Shown here piece by piece: positions 36,210-47,747 of a stretch of 64,000 nucleotides of DNA. The stretch's first letter is position 1; each line of letters opens with the position of its first letter. The DNA is from Lycium barbarum. Its lineage: Eukaryota > Streptophyta > Magnoliopsida > Solanales > Solanaceae. Position numbers and translations under genes: made by a program. The stretch spans positions 113,818,480 through 113,882,479 of the forward strand of contig NC_083345.1 in the NCBI RefSeq assembly GCF_019175385.1, given 5' to 3'. The notes under the pieces are model-generated. The model was not told the DNA's origin, searched no databases, and saw only the letters and a list, made by a program, of their open reading frames with translations.

Positions 36210-37177
36210 CGGAAAAGGGTCATATTTACCCCTCTACTTTCAAATAAGGTTCATATATACCCTTCGTACTATTAGGTCATACATACCCCTGCGATTATAC
36301 TTTGGTTCAACTATACCCTTTATCCGTTAAATGTCTGTTAAAAGGACCCAAATTATTTTTGTCCCAGTCAACACTCAAAATAACCCATAACCCCACCCAA
36401 ATGAAGCTTCAACAATGGAGCAATATCAAAGTTCTTTCTTCAAATCATTTTGAGCGCTTCAATACTATGGAATTCACCTAAGTCGATGATTCTCAACACC
36501 TAAACACACACGACTCTTCAAAAATCTGATTCTCAACTTAGTATCGAACATTCAGATTTTTAACGATTAAGCTGTTCAAGGAACACCCAAATGTTAAATT
36601 ACAGGAAACAACTAGTTGCTCAAAACGTGAAAACAAGCAATCTAGGAATCTCCAACTTCAGTTTCATGATAAAGCTACAACATTTTTCATGAAAAAATTG
36701 AAAACTTTGAATTTTTTCCATTCTTTTCTAATCGACCAGACAAAAGCAAGGAAATCTATTCCCAAAGCACTTCCTTAAAAAAAAAAAAAACAGAGAGAAT
36801 AGAGTGGAGTGCTTGATAGAGTAACTGAAGTGGCCAGGCTTATAACAAATGGACAGCAGAGTGTTGTCTCCTTCAGTTCCATTTGACATACCTATCTTCA
36901 AATTCAACCGGAATCCAAAGAGAATGTGTGAAATTGCAGCTTGGTTCGGGTTATAGGTTATTTGGGCTGTTGGCCGGGGCAAAAATGATGCGGGTTTTTA
37001 AAAAATTAATCTCAACCCTCCACGTGTCTATTTTAAGATTGGGACCCGGACATTTAACGGATAAGGGATATATTTGAGCCAAAGTATAATGGTAGGAGTA
37101 TATATGACCCAATAGTATAACGAAGGGTATATATGAACCTTATTTGAAAGTAGAGGAGTAAATATGACCCTTTTCCG
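36210..37177. mobile_element. Non-autonomous MULE-type element with 9-bp TSD, possible Pack-MULE
   Basis: The ends are CGGAAAAGGGTCATATTTAC / ATATGACCCTTTTCCG, inverted over about 130 bp (36210-36340 against 37045-37177). Flanked by TTTTAGATA at 36201-36209 and 37178-37186. The duplicate locus has a single TTTTAGATA at 54100-54108, the empty site. The interior of about 700 bp is less A/T-biased and unrelated to the arms, and has a small minus-strand frame at 36728-36982. It could be a captured host fragment, but I do not recognise it. Confidence 0.92.
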
Positions 37178-38302
37178 TTTTAGATATCTACAGAGCTATC
37201 CAGCTTAACGCCGACTTTCATTTCACTTCACTTTCACTTTCAGAACAGGCACTTCGATTTTTACAATTGCAATGTCGAATTTGACTTTCCGGAATTTTTG
37301 CTTCTGTTTTATATTAGACAACCATAAGATTAAGCACTTATGGGGGAAGTCAGAAGTTCTTCGGCTCGAAATTGCATAAGAGAAGAAAGTTCACACTTGG
37401 GGTTTTGAATAAAATAATCTTTTCAATTTTTTTTTTCATATCGAAACAGTAACGTGAAGGAAAGGTATTAAACCGGGTGCAAATTGTAAAAAATCTGTTA
37501 TATATAGAGCAAGGTATTTTTCTTACCAAATCTAAAAAGGTATAGCAATTTCATTGTCAAATTGTATTCATTGAATGGATGATCACAAGCTTCCGAGTGA
37601 CCGTCAGGGGACCTCATAAGAATAGGACATGCAAAACTAACAATATATCACTTTTCCATGATTATGAACTAGAAGTAGGAAATTATACTTTTTGATACAG
37701 ATCGTGATAGACTAAATTGATAACTTCACATAATTAAACGTAAAGCTTCCTTTGTTGGCTGACTAAGTTTCTTGTAGAACTTGTAATACTTGAAAAAATT
37801 CCTGATGTTAAGATTGTTGAAAAAGGTGAAAATAACAATGGATGAAATACAGTTTGTGGAATTTTCTGTCATTTTTACCAATTGTAAACCAAAGTTTTTT
37901 TTTTTTTTTAATGGCTCATGCCTCATGCATGTCGCGGAAGTTTCCTTAAGCACCTCTTAATATTATAATAAGTATAGCGAGTCTTTGTCTACTGTGACAT
38001 TAGAGGGCCCTTTGTTGTTGATGTATACTTAAAACTGCTTACTTATTGCAGTAGATCTCTACTCATATTAATTACACAACATTATTTAACGGTCTATACT
38101 CCTCTGTCATTATTTTTAATTTCAAATTATAGAAAAAAAGAAAAAAAAAAGTGGTTTACAAGAAACACTCAAGAATAAATGTCCGGATTTATATTTTATG
38201 CGCTAACCCTTTGTACATCTGAGCACTAGTCACTCTTTTATGAACAACGGCACTATGATAGGTCAATACATACATTACAATGATGCTAAGTCACCACCAA
38301 GG

Positions 38303-38575
38303 ATTGTGGTGGAATGGATAAGATTCCTCTATCTTTAATAAGAGGTCTCGGGTTCGAGCCCCGAGAATGAAAAAAATTCTGGTATGGAGTGTTTTACCCT
38401 TTAATGGGTCTTATGCGGCATGAACTCGGAAACCCGAGATTTAGGTTGCGTAAGGCTCATTTAAGGGGAAAATGCTCCTTGTCAGGAATTTCTCTGTTCT
38501 CAGGGCTCGAATTAGAGATTAAAGGTATCTCATCCATCCCGTCACATCCTTTTGTGATTGAGTTCAGCTATTGAA
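38303..38575 (+). mobile_element. tRNA-derived SINE (copy A)
   Basis: It has an A-box TGGTGGAATGG at 38307-38317 and a B-box GGTTCGAGCCC at 38351-38361, spaced as in a Pol III promoter, followed by a tRNA-unrelated body (TATGCGGCATGAACTCGG..., CCATCCCGTCACATCC). The tRNA-like head does not close an acceptor stem. Its 3' end is not sharply defined. The same unit is at 55223-55505 because of the duplication. Confidence 0.65.
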
Positions 38576-39294
38576 TTCTCCGCATTCAAAATTATAGAAA
38601 AGTGTTCATTACCGTCTACCGAGCTTGAAATTTAGTGCAAATACGATCCAAGAGTTCCAAAACTTTTTGTTGCTTAATTAATCAAAATAGAGACATCATC
38701 TAAACTATTGCAATTTTGTTATATCTGTTACTTTAGGCGACTACTTTTGACCAATTCAATGTCTCTTGTTTCTAGTTTACGTGCTTAACACTAAGATACT
38801 CAACGTGTTTGGAGAAATTCAAACCATTATTGAGTGACTCTATATCTCAATTTATTAGAAATATTTGTCGATTCAACTCATTTTAAAATTTTGCATGATT
38901 AGAGAAAAGAAAATTAGAGGGATTAAAACTTAGAATAATATTACTGATTAATTCAAATGATCCATCTTAAATATGATAAAAAGCAATTTGAACTTACCTA
39001 TCCATATTTTGTGTTATAATATTTAATGATTTCTGGATACTTCTACATTTCTTTTATACTGTGGAAACCGAGAAAGATTTTATGGAGCTTAAATACCAAA
39101 GTGATTTGTTACATGAAACATCTTGTAGTTGTCTGATTTGATTTTAACATCAATATAGTAAGCTGATAGGAAAATCTTTATTTGAAAAAATAAATCGAAT
39201 CATGTTAGTAATATTAACACAAAATATGTACATGAGCCATTTATTCGACGAGAGCGCGATAGCCAGTGGATAGTAGAAATTAGTCTAAGGCTTA

Positions 39295-39643
39295 GGGTGT
39301 GTGTGGTATGGAGAAAAACATTTTTCGGAAACTTTTTGCAATTTTCTCATGTTTGGTCGGTCAAAATGTTTTAGAAAACATTTTCTCTAAGAAAACAAGT
39401 TCCTTAAAAATGAGAAAAATGACTTCCCTAATGAAAGTAGGAAAAGCAAGTTCCATAAGTGACATTCCAAGCTTACCGTTTCCTCCCCACCTCATCCCAC
39501 TCCCACAATGTTTTGCTAGATTACATATAAATGCTCTTGAATTTTTTTTTTTTACTTACTTACAGAGAATAAGTAAGAAACCCACTTGTTTTTCAAGAAA
39601 ACATTTTCCATAGAAAATATTTCCCTTCCTACCAAATACAACC
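39295..39643. mobile_element. Tourist-like MITE (copy A)
   Basis: The ends are GGGTGTGTGTGGTATGGAGA and TTCCTACCAAATACAACC, flanked by TTA at 39292-39294 and 39644-39646. It is the same family as 16938-17277. No coding capacity. Confidence 0.75.
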
Positions 39644-39698
39644 TTAATCGTCAGTTGTTGTTATTGTATCAATGGCACATCAAGGATTTTCATTTTTG

Positions 39699-39721
39699 GG
39701 GGGGGGGGGGGGGGGGGGGGG
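39699..39721 (+). repeat. Homopolymeric G tract
   Basis: About 22 G in a row at the end of duplication copy A. The matching place in copy B (about 58180-58235) is shorter and interrupted. It is prone to slippage and assembly error. Confidence 0.9.
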
Positions 39722-40597
39722 AGGGATGGTGTGTGGGGTTTTGGTGGGGGGAGGGGTGCAGAGTTTCAAAATATAAAAATATTAAACACACGAAAAATTC
39801 TAGGAGATTCAATTCCTACTATATATGCATGAAAAAAAAATTAACCTTATTTTTGGCTAAATGCGATTCGAATGAAACCCCTTCCACTTAGCTACTTGGC
39901 TCCATCCCCGAGTTTAGCGGTAAGCTTCTCTAATCCTAACTCAAGATTGCGATTTTGTATATGTATAATTAATTGTACTTTAATCTCTGCGATGATAGTA
40001 CATAAATTTCTTACACTTTAGGTCACCACAACCTGGGACCCCTTGTTTCCTCCTCATTTTTTTTTTTGTCCTTCTAAAGATCTACCCTTGAATTATGTAT
40101 TATGATGAAGAGACTTGACTTTGGAATATTTAGAAGTTGAAATTTCTAATTGAAAAGGGAGACTGAAATTTCTAATTGAAACGGGAGACTTGACTTTGGA
40201 ATGTTTAGAAGTTGAAATTTCTAATTGAAAAGGGACATGTTATACTTATATATAATATCTGCTTATTAACCTTCAGTTTATTATTGTGTCACTTGGATTT
40301 TCCCCATCAAGAATAAGTCAACACTACTTGATTGATGACCTTTTCAGAAATTTAAAATAAACAAATAAAATCAACGGATAGATTGCATTCAACTATCCAA
40401 CTAATCCAAGTCATGGCTCACAAGAGCCAACATATATTCGGTAAGAAGTCATACCAAATACCAGCTTTAAACTACATAAATCTCACAAGAGCCAATATAT
40501 ATTTTGAAAGATTGTAAGTTCATCAAGGCTTATCAACTTACGAAAAAAGTTGATTTTCTGGCTCATGGCAGTAGCCCAACAAATAATGCGGGATAAA

Positions 40598-40980
40598 GGA
40601 TGTGTTCGGTATGGAGGAAAATATTTTTCACGAAAAATACTTTTTAAAAAATAAGTGAATTTCTATTTATTTTCCTATGTTCAATTGGGTAGTGAAGAAT
40701 AAGTGAATTTCATACTTATTTTCTCATGTTCGGTTGGTTAGTAGAAAATATTTTTCGGAAAATACTCATCTAAACCCCACCAATCCCATCCCAACCCCAT
40801 CAACCCGCGCCACACCCACGCCTACCCCACTACCCACCACCCATCCCAAGCACCCACCCCCACCCAACCACCACTCTCGAACACACTTAATCTTCACCCA
40901 CCCACTTATCCCTGCCCCTACCCCACACCAAATATAACCACGCAAACGTACCATTTTATAAATTTTCTATAAAGTAAAAC
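40598..40980. mobile_element. Partial GGTATGGAGGAAAATATTTTTC MITE remnants
   Basis: GATGTGTTCGGTATGGAGGAAAATATTTTTCACG and a second similar start (TGTTCGGTTGGTTAGTAGAAAATATTTTTCGG, about 40728) lie in tandem, followed by a C-rich ACCCCACC tract. No right end is found. Confidence 0.5.
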
Positions 40981-43900
40981 TAAATATATGAAGTAGAAAT
41001 TCGGAAGGGGGGAGAGGGTAGCTAAAATAAAGAAAAGCGACTAATAAATGGCGTCATACATAACAAAGATATAAATAATAATTTAACCATCCATTTTACC
41101 ATATTGCGCATCTTGAAGGTTCAATCAAGGTCTTTAACAGACCAAACAAAGTGAACACAATTCCTCAAATAGGAGAAATCGCAAAGATTAGACTAATATA
41201 AGCAATTATCTAGGCATGAACTAGTAGCTCATAACATTAGCTTTAAATAGTCATATTCTGAAACAAATTTATCAAGTTGCTAAAGATTAAGGGGTGAACA
41301 AATTACTATCTTACTGTGCAACATTCTCAAGTGATTTATAATTTTTTTTTTGTTTGAAAAAAGTGATTCATAAATATGAACTCATTTTGGAATTTGTTGT
41401 GGTCGAACTTAGAGCTTAGACAGAGTCAAATAAAGGAAATAGGCCTATTGTGGTTGTGCACGATGGAGAACTGGAATTCAAAACTCATATTAATAGGAAA
41501 GTAAAACATTCTGGTTTTGAAGAGAAAAAGAAAAAAAGAAACCGGATCATCATATGATCTAACAGCCCAAAAAATCTCTGAATAAGTCCGTTCACTTGAA
41601 CTAATCTAATTTGGAACATATAAAAAACACTGAGAAAGAGTTGTAAACGATTCATGTTACATCAAATACAGAAAAAGGAAATAAACTTAATAAAGGGATA
41701 CTTTGGAATAAAACTGAAAAATGACTATGAACATATGCACATAAAACCAAATAAAACCAAAAAAGGAAAAGCAACGAAAATACATTTAGGCTGAGTGATA
41801 CTCTCTGTTGCTCGTATTGCAGTTATAATCATGACCCCAATATAACAGAGGAGGAAAAATGCCAGTTGAACAAATTAAAAACATAGCACTCACCCGAAGG
41901 TTAGTATAATACCAAAAATCACATAGTAATAAAGCATCAAGAATAGCAAGTACTTCCATTTGAACATACCTCATCTTCCATATTTAGCAAGTTGGCCTTG
42001 AGTATATTGTTTGGCTAGTGACACCAGGGGTTTTATCCTTCAAGAATTGTCTTAGCAGCATTAACTGATGTAGCATGAATATTGTCTAAAGCTTGTTCAA
42101 CCAGACTACCTACTACCACCTTCAAATCACCTTCTATTTCTCTCCTTTCTCACTTAAATAAACCTTGGCCGAGCATAAGCTATCGTAGAACTTCTCCTCT
42201 CGGCAATATACATCTTTTTTATAATTTTTCCCCCAGTTCAGAACCTTTCTAGAAAACCATATGCTTCTTCTTTGAGAGGACAAGCTTAAATTAGAGAATA
42301 GTCATCTAGAGTTTTAACACAGCATATGTAAATACTCAAACATGAAGTTAAAATCTGGCTGATACCAACTTCCTCATCAGGACAAATAAAAACATGTGTT
42401 CAGCTATGACTTCTTGCTTCAAATCAATATTGCATAGTCTTTTCAAATAGTTCTTATTATTTTCTCATATGAAAAGAACGTTTCTTGGTGTTAGCAGCGA
42501 ACAGAGCTATTGAACGTGTAGTTTCTCTTTTGGACCATCCTAAAATAATGAGGTCAATTTACTTCATATTGACATATGAAATACATCATAAAAAGTTAAT
42601 CATGTCGGGCAATTGAAGAAGCAAAGAGCATTTTAGCTAGAAAACCTGGCAGCAATGCTGGCTAAAAATTTGAAATGGAACAATTGGCTGTCGTAATATA
42701 GAAAAGCGACAATAGATGGATCCCTGTCACGTAATAACATTAGTTCATAAAGGGAACTGGTGAAACTCGAAAAACAGTGAAGACATACCTTAGGTTTAAC
42801 TTGCACAATCACCTATCTGCTCTTCAATGCTATAGTTTCACTTGCGAGCAGACTTCCGAGATGGTCCAACATCTCTTTGATCACCTGGGCAGATCCAAAA
42901 CCAACAACACACCCTTTTGTTTCAATATAAAAGCCATCCATACCTTCTTTACATGCATTCCCTGAAAATATTTGCTTTACTCACAGACTTCACATTCTTT
43001 ATCTAAAAATCAAACCTGAAAAGGAAAAACAATAAGCACGTAGTAACATGTGATTTCTCAATGGCAAGTTAATTATCTTGCATGGAAGAACCAATTATTA
43101 AAGAAGCAATATATCAGATATTTTGGCCTGAAATATTTCGTAGACACTAAAGCACGAACATAAAATTCATCTGAACATAAAGATGAAAAATTAGGAATTG
43201 TTAGATTAATTAAAACTCTTAACAAAAACAATGTAATTCAAATTATACCTTTTCAACGTTTAGGTTTAAAACTCCTGTATAGTAACAAATGACTCAAACT
43301 GGTTTGAGAGAGTAATAGCAACAGCTTCAATATTCAAATACAGAATCATCAAGATAAAGAACAAAAAACATGCGGTTGGATCAGTTATTTTGATTATGTC
43401 ATTTTTAATTTAGTAGTATCAGTATCAACACATATCTTTAATATAGAGTGAGAGACTGGAAATTGCAGAAATAAACTTCAATGGCTGTAAGATTGAATTT
43501 TTACAACTAATTCAAAAATTTGAAGAGCAACTAACCCAAGAAGGACAAAACAAAATCAGATTAAATAAAAAAGGAATCGATCCAAAATTACTAATCTCAA
43601 AGCTAAAAAGGAAAAATTGAAGAGAAAAAAAAATTAAATAGATCATGAATTGAACTCACTCGGGGGAGATCAGCCTCAAATCAGCAAGAGCAACAAAATT
43701 AATTTTGAAAGGCAAAGAAACAGAGACAAATTTGAGAGGAAACATTTACTAGAGTTCATATAATATCTACAGAATTTTAGATAGGTAGATAGAAATAGAG
43801 AATAGAGAACAGAGAAATAAGGTTGCTTTCCATTAAAACCATGAGGCACGTAAACTATATCAAAGCATTGCAAAGTCAAAACTGCCATTGAATTTGAATT

Positions 43901-44361
43901 AAATACCAGGAAGCAGCCATGTTGAGAATGAGCTGGCTGCTAACCGGATCTTCTATAATAGTAGAAAAGCTCCAGAACTTGTACACTTGACCAGGAGATA
44001 TTTGCTCTACTAGCCAAAAAGAATTAGAGTCAAACTTCTGTTGTCTCTTCGGCCATTATGGGATAGAAATTACAACAACTAATGTTAAACATTGCTTATT
44101 CTTTGTTCTTCTTTTTTTTTTTTTGGTTCAAAAGGGGAACTGGAAGGAGATGGACACATACTTCCTCTCCAGGCTTTGGGATCTTCTGGGTGCTGATAGA
44201 GCATTAATAATTTTTTCATTTTCTCCTTTTTCTCACAAAAATCACAGTTACTTCCTTTATATCAACATTCTTGTTACTGACCAGCTGAGAAGCTAAAAGC
44301 CTCCAAACAGCAACCAAACTAAAGGTCAAAACATTACAGTTTCCAGATTAACCCTACCAAT
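40981..44361. other. Region without a supported gene, a few exon-like minus-strand stretches
   Basis: Two minus-strand stretches look protein-like. Near 42030-42240 the reading includes KVVVGSLVEQALDNIHATSV, with one frame break and a stop after TILEG. Near 42830-42965 an open stretch after an acceptor-like TATTTTCAG reads GMDGFYIETKGCVVGFGSAQ. A start-like MAVLTLQCFDIVYVPHG lies at 43888. I do not recognise the family and could not chain them into one open frame, so they may be remnants of a decayed gene. Otherwise the region is AT-rich and featureless. Confidence 0.3.
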
Positions 44362-44378
44362 AACAAGTGAGATATATA

Positions 44379-44704
44379 CAACAACAACAACAACAACCCA
44401 GTGAAATCCCACAACGTGGGGTCTGGGGAGGGTAGAGTGTACGCAGACCTTACTCCTACCAAGGTAGGACGGCTGTTTCCGAGAGACCCTCGGCTCAATA
44501 AAAACATAAAAACATAAAAAGAGGTCAGATACGGCTAAGAGATTCAAAGCGATATGGAAATGAAGTAACGCAAGCGACACAGACAACATAGAATAATCAA
44601 AGCACAGGAAATAACAGATAATAGCATAATAGCATAAATCAGAGCACAAGAAATTATACTACGATAATGCGACTACTAATAAGACAGGATAATGAGACTA
44701 TCTA
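44379..44704 (-). repeat. RTE/TS-SINE-like 3' tail with (GTT)n
   Basis: On the minus strand the sequence ends GGGATTTCACTGGGTTGTTG followed by more GTT units, after the block around 44405-44495 that is typical of TS SINE 3' ends. In trans the LINE RT can recognise the same tail on SINE RNAs. Confidence 0.85.
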
Positions 44705-46693
44705 CTAGCCTTCTACCCTAATGTGGGTCCTCCAAATCCTCCTATCTAAGGTCATGTCCTCGGTAAGCTGTAACTGCGCCATGTCGTGTCTAATTACCTC
44801 TCCCCAATACTTCTTTGGCCTACCCCTACCTCGTCTAAAACCATCCATGGCCAACCTCTCACACCTCCGCACTGGGGCATTCGTGTCTCTCCTCTTCACA
44901 TGTCCAAACCATCTCAATCTCGCTTCTCGCATCTTGTCTTCCACCGAGGCCACTCCCACCTTGTCCCGAATATCCTCATTCCTAATCCTGTCACTCCTGG
45001 TGTGGCCACACATCCATCTCAACATTCTCATCTCAGCAACTTTCATCTTTTGATCGTGAGAAATCTTAACTGGCCAACACTCCGCCCCATACAACATAGT
45101 CGGTCTAACCACCACTTTGTAGAACTTGCCCTTAAGTTGTGGTGGCACCTTCTTGTCACATAGCACTCCGGAAGCAAGCCTCCATTTCATCCACCCTGCC
45201 CCAATACGATGTGTGACATCATCGTCAATCTCCCCGCTGCCTTGCATAATAGACCCAAGATACTTGAAACTACTTTTCTTCAGGATGGCTTGGGTACCAA
45301 GCCTCACTTCCAAGCCAGCCTCCTGAGGTGCTTCACTAAACTTACACTCTAAGTACTCTGTCTTGGTCCTACTCAGCTTAAACCCTTTAGACTCCAGAGT
45401 TTGTCTCCAATCCTCCAGCTTAGCGTTAACTCCGCTACGAGTCTCATCGATCAGGACTATGTCATCCGCGAAAAGCATACACCATGGCACCTCACCTTGA
45501 ATTTGCCGCGCCAATCCATCCATCACCAAGGCAAATAAGAACGGACTAAGAGCTGATCCTTGATGCAACCCCATCTCAACTGGAAAGTGCTCTGAGTCTC
45601 CTCCTACTGTCCTTACCCTGGTTTTGGCTCCCTCATACATGTCCTTGATCACCCTAATGTACGCCACAGGTACACCTTTAGCCTCCAAGCATCTCCATAG
45701 GATTTCTCTTGGAACTTTATCGTAAGCCTTTTCTAGGTCGATGAATACCATGTGTAAGTCCCTCTTCCTCTCCCTATACTGCTCCACCAGTCTCCTCACA
45801 AGATGAATGGCTTCTGTAGTTGAGCGTCCCGGCATGAATCCGAACTGATTCTCTGAAATAGACACGCCTTTCCTCACCCTCATCTCCACCACCCTTTCCC
45901 ACACTTTCATAGTATGGCTTAGCAGCTTGATACCTCTATAGTTGTTGCAACTCTGGATATCTCCTTTGTTCTTGTATAGAGGGACCATTACACTCGACCT
46001 CCATTCTACAGGCATCATTGCCGTCTTAAAGATGACATTAAACAACCTAGTCAGCCACTCCAAACCTGCCGGGCCCGCACTCTTCCAAAATTCCCCAGGA
46101 ATCTCGTCAGGTCCGGTCGCTCTTCCCCTGCGCATCCTACGAACAGCACCCTTAACCTCCTCAACCTTAATACTCCTGCAATACCCAAAATCTTGACGCC
46201 TTCCAGTATGTTCTAGATCTCCCAACACAATGTCTCTGTCCCCTTCTTCATTTAAGAGTTTGGAGAAGTATGACTGCCATCTCCGTCTAATGAGAGTCTC
46301 ATCTACCAATACTTTGCCATGCTCGTCCTTGATGCACTTCACTTGAACCACATCACGTGCCTTTCTCTCCCTCGCCTTGGCTAGCTTGAACAATTTTTTA
46401 TCCCCTCCTTTCTCTTCTAGTTCAGCATAAAGGCGTTCAAAAGCTGCCGTTTTTGCCGTCGAAACCGCCAACTTCGCCTCCTTCCTCGCCATTTTATAAA
46501 GTTCCCTATTCATCCACTGCTCCACCTCATCCTTGCTTTCTATCAACTTCGCATACACCACCTTCTTTGCTTCCACCTTCCCTTGAACTTCTCCATTCCA
46601 CCACCAGTCCCCTCGATGATGGCCACGACTACCTGTCGAGACCCCCAACACTTCCCTTGCTACCGCCCTAATGCAACTAGCCGTCCTATCCAC
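44705..46693 (-). pseudogene. RTE-type reverse transcriptase, 662 codons open, endonuclease lost
   Basis: Reverse transcriptase that copies LINE RNA at a nicked target in the nucleus. Recognisable blocks in order: [20 protein letters not shown] (about residues 190-210), [76 protein letters not shown], and the catalytic FADDIVLID (about residue 406), then KYLGSIMQ, a C-terminal [10 protein letters not shown] block and [11 protein letters not shown]. Upstream, the frame 46660-46854 carries the endonuclease end (KDCKVIPSDYLTTRHKLLVM). It is joined by a 1-nt shift near 46685. The RT is open to its natural stop, so the copy is young, but without an endonuclease it cannot move by itself. It could only supply RT in trans. 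Confidence 0.93.
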
Positions 46694-46972
46694 ATACTTG
46701 TCGCATCCCCACTACTATCCCAGGCCCCCATAACCTTCAATTTCTCTCCCATCTCCACGGCACTAGTCGTGGTCAAACTCCCCCATCTGATCCTAGGTTG
46801 GTCATCCACGACCCTCTTCTTCCTCGGCATCTTGATCCCTAGATCCATCACCAAGAGCTTATGTCGGGTTGTAAGATAGTCGCTCGGAATGACCTTACAG
46901 TCTTTGCACAGACCTTTATCGTCCTTCCTAAGGAGTAAAAAGTCAATTTGGGTCTAACAAGTGAGATATATA

Positions 46973-47747
46973 GAATACTAATATTTCAGAAATGCTCTAC
47001 AAGGATCCATTATCTTTCTCGAGTTAAATTTTGGTCAAGTATCATTATGTTTATCCTTCTAGTCTCTCAAATTATATTCTTGAGAAATCTGAAGCATCCT
47101 TAATAGCTTAAATTCACCAGTAAGACATACCTCAATTTGTGGATTTTGAAAATAGTGCATTGACGGCAGCTAACACTGACAATGCACCGCACATCCATGG
47201 TATTCCTCCTGCAGATCAGGAACAGTTGTGTGGATAAACTATCACATGGTGTGAGCAGACAAGAGTTTGCCAAATGACAATAAGAACCTATTGAATTCTT
47301 TTTTTTTCTTTTTTGTATAAGATTAATAGATTAGTACCAAGAAGGTACTTAAAAGATGCAATGTACAAAAGGATAAGCAGTAAGTTCCTGTTACAACTGC
47401 AGCATCAGGGTATCCAGAAATTCCAAAAGGAAAAAAAAAAAAAAAAACAAGCTGGAGTCTCCAATATACTACCGCAACACCAAAAGAGAAAAGTTCTGAT
47501 TTTTACCATGAAATCATCTTCCATTTCTTTCTAGCCATATGTTCCACATGATGCATAGGGGAATGGACTTCCACATTTCCTTCATCTCATCTTTGGGTAA
47601 GCTTGTAACATTCATAGGCATTACTATACTAAGATTTTAAAATTCATAAGCATTACCCAGGCAATAGCAAAAATGTTAAAAACTATGATGCTGCCAGGCA
47701 TAGCTGCAATTCTTGGCAGTGACTGATAGTTTCCTATGAGTTTTCAC
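46973..47747. other. Short stretch with one exon-like minus-strand reading
   Basis: On the minus strand, an acceptor-like GATCTGCAG is followed by a reading GGIPWMCGALSVLAAVNALF (about 47150-47205) and a donor-like GTATGTC near 47130. The stop TGA lies just before that donor. It could be a lone transmembrane exon. No partner exons are recognised. The rest is A-rich sequence with a poly-A tract at about 47430. Confidence 0.25.

Larger units (their letters stand above)
35468..39830. repeat. Segmental duplication, copy A
   Basis: Nearly identical by eye to 53368-58306, from CTCAAA(A)TCCTCATTAGATTTTACTC to TTCAATTCCTACTATA(T/C)ATGCAT. It includes a SINE, a Tourist-like MITE and a 968-bp inverted-repeat element found only in this copy (36210-37177). 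No host gene is recognisable in it. Short frames such as 35807-36013 occur in both copies but have no features of a protein that I know. Confidence 0.9.
44379..46955 (-). mobile_element. 5'-truncated RTE-clade LINE with perfect 17-bp TSD
   Basis: Flanked by AACAAGTGAGATATATA at 44362-44378 and 46956-46972. On the minus strand it starts inside the end of the endonuclease domain (QIDFLLLRKDDKGLCKDCK), continues through reverse transcriptase, and ends in a 3'UTR with the CCGAGGGTCTCTCGG / GTACACTCTACCCTCCCCAG block and a (GTT)n tail at 44379-44398. That 3' end is the one shared by solanaceous RTE LINEs and TS SINEs. The short length (2.6 kb) reflects the usual 5' truncation of target-primed reverse transcription. 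Confidence 0.95.

Noticed and set aside
38303..38370. tRNA gene (A-box and B-box present)
   Set aside because: No acceptor stem closes and the sequence continues into a SINE body. The unit is repeated at 55223.
40734..40954. Pro/Thr-rich frame (plus) and Gly/Val-rich frame (minus)
   Set aside because: Both come from an ACCCCACC-type simple repeat.
44721..46879. Several plus-strand frames of 66-125 codons
   Set aside because: Antisense shadows of the LINE reverse transcriptase.
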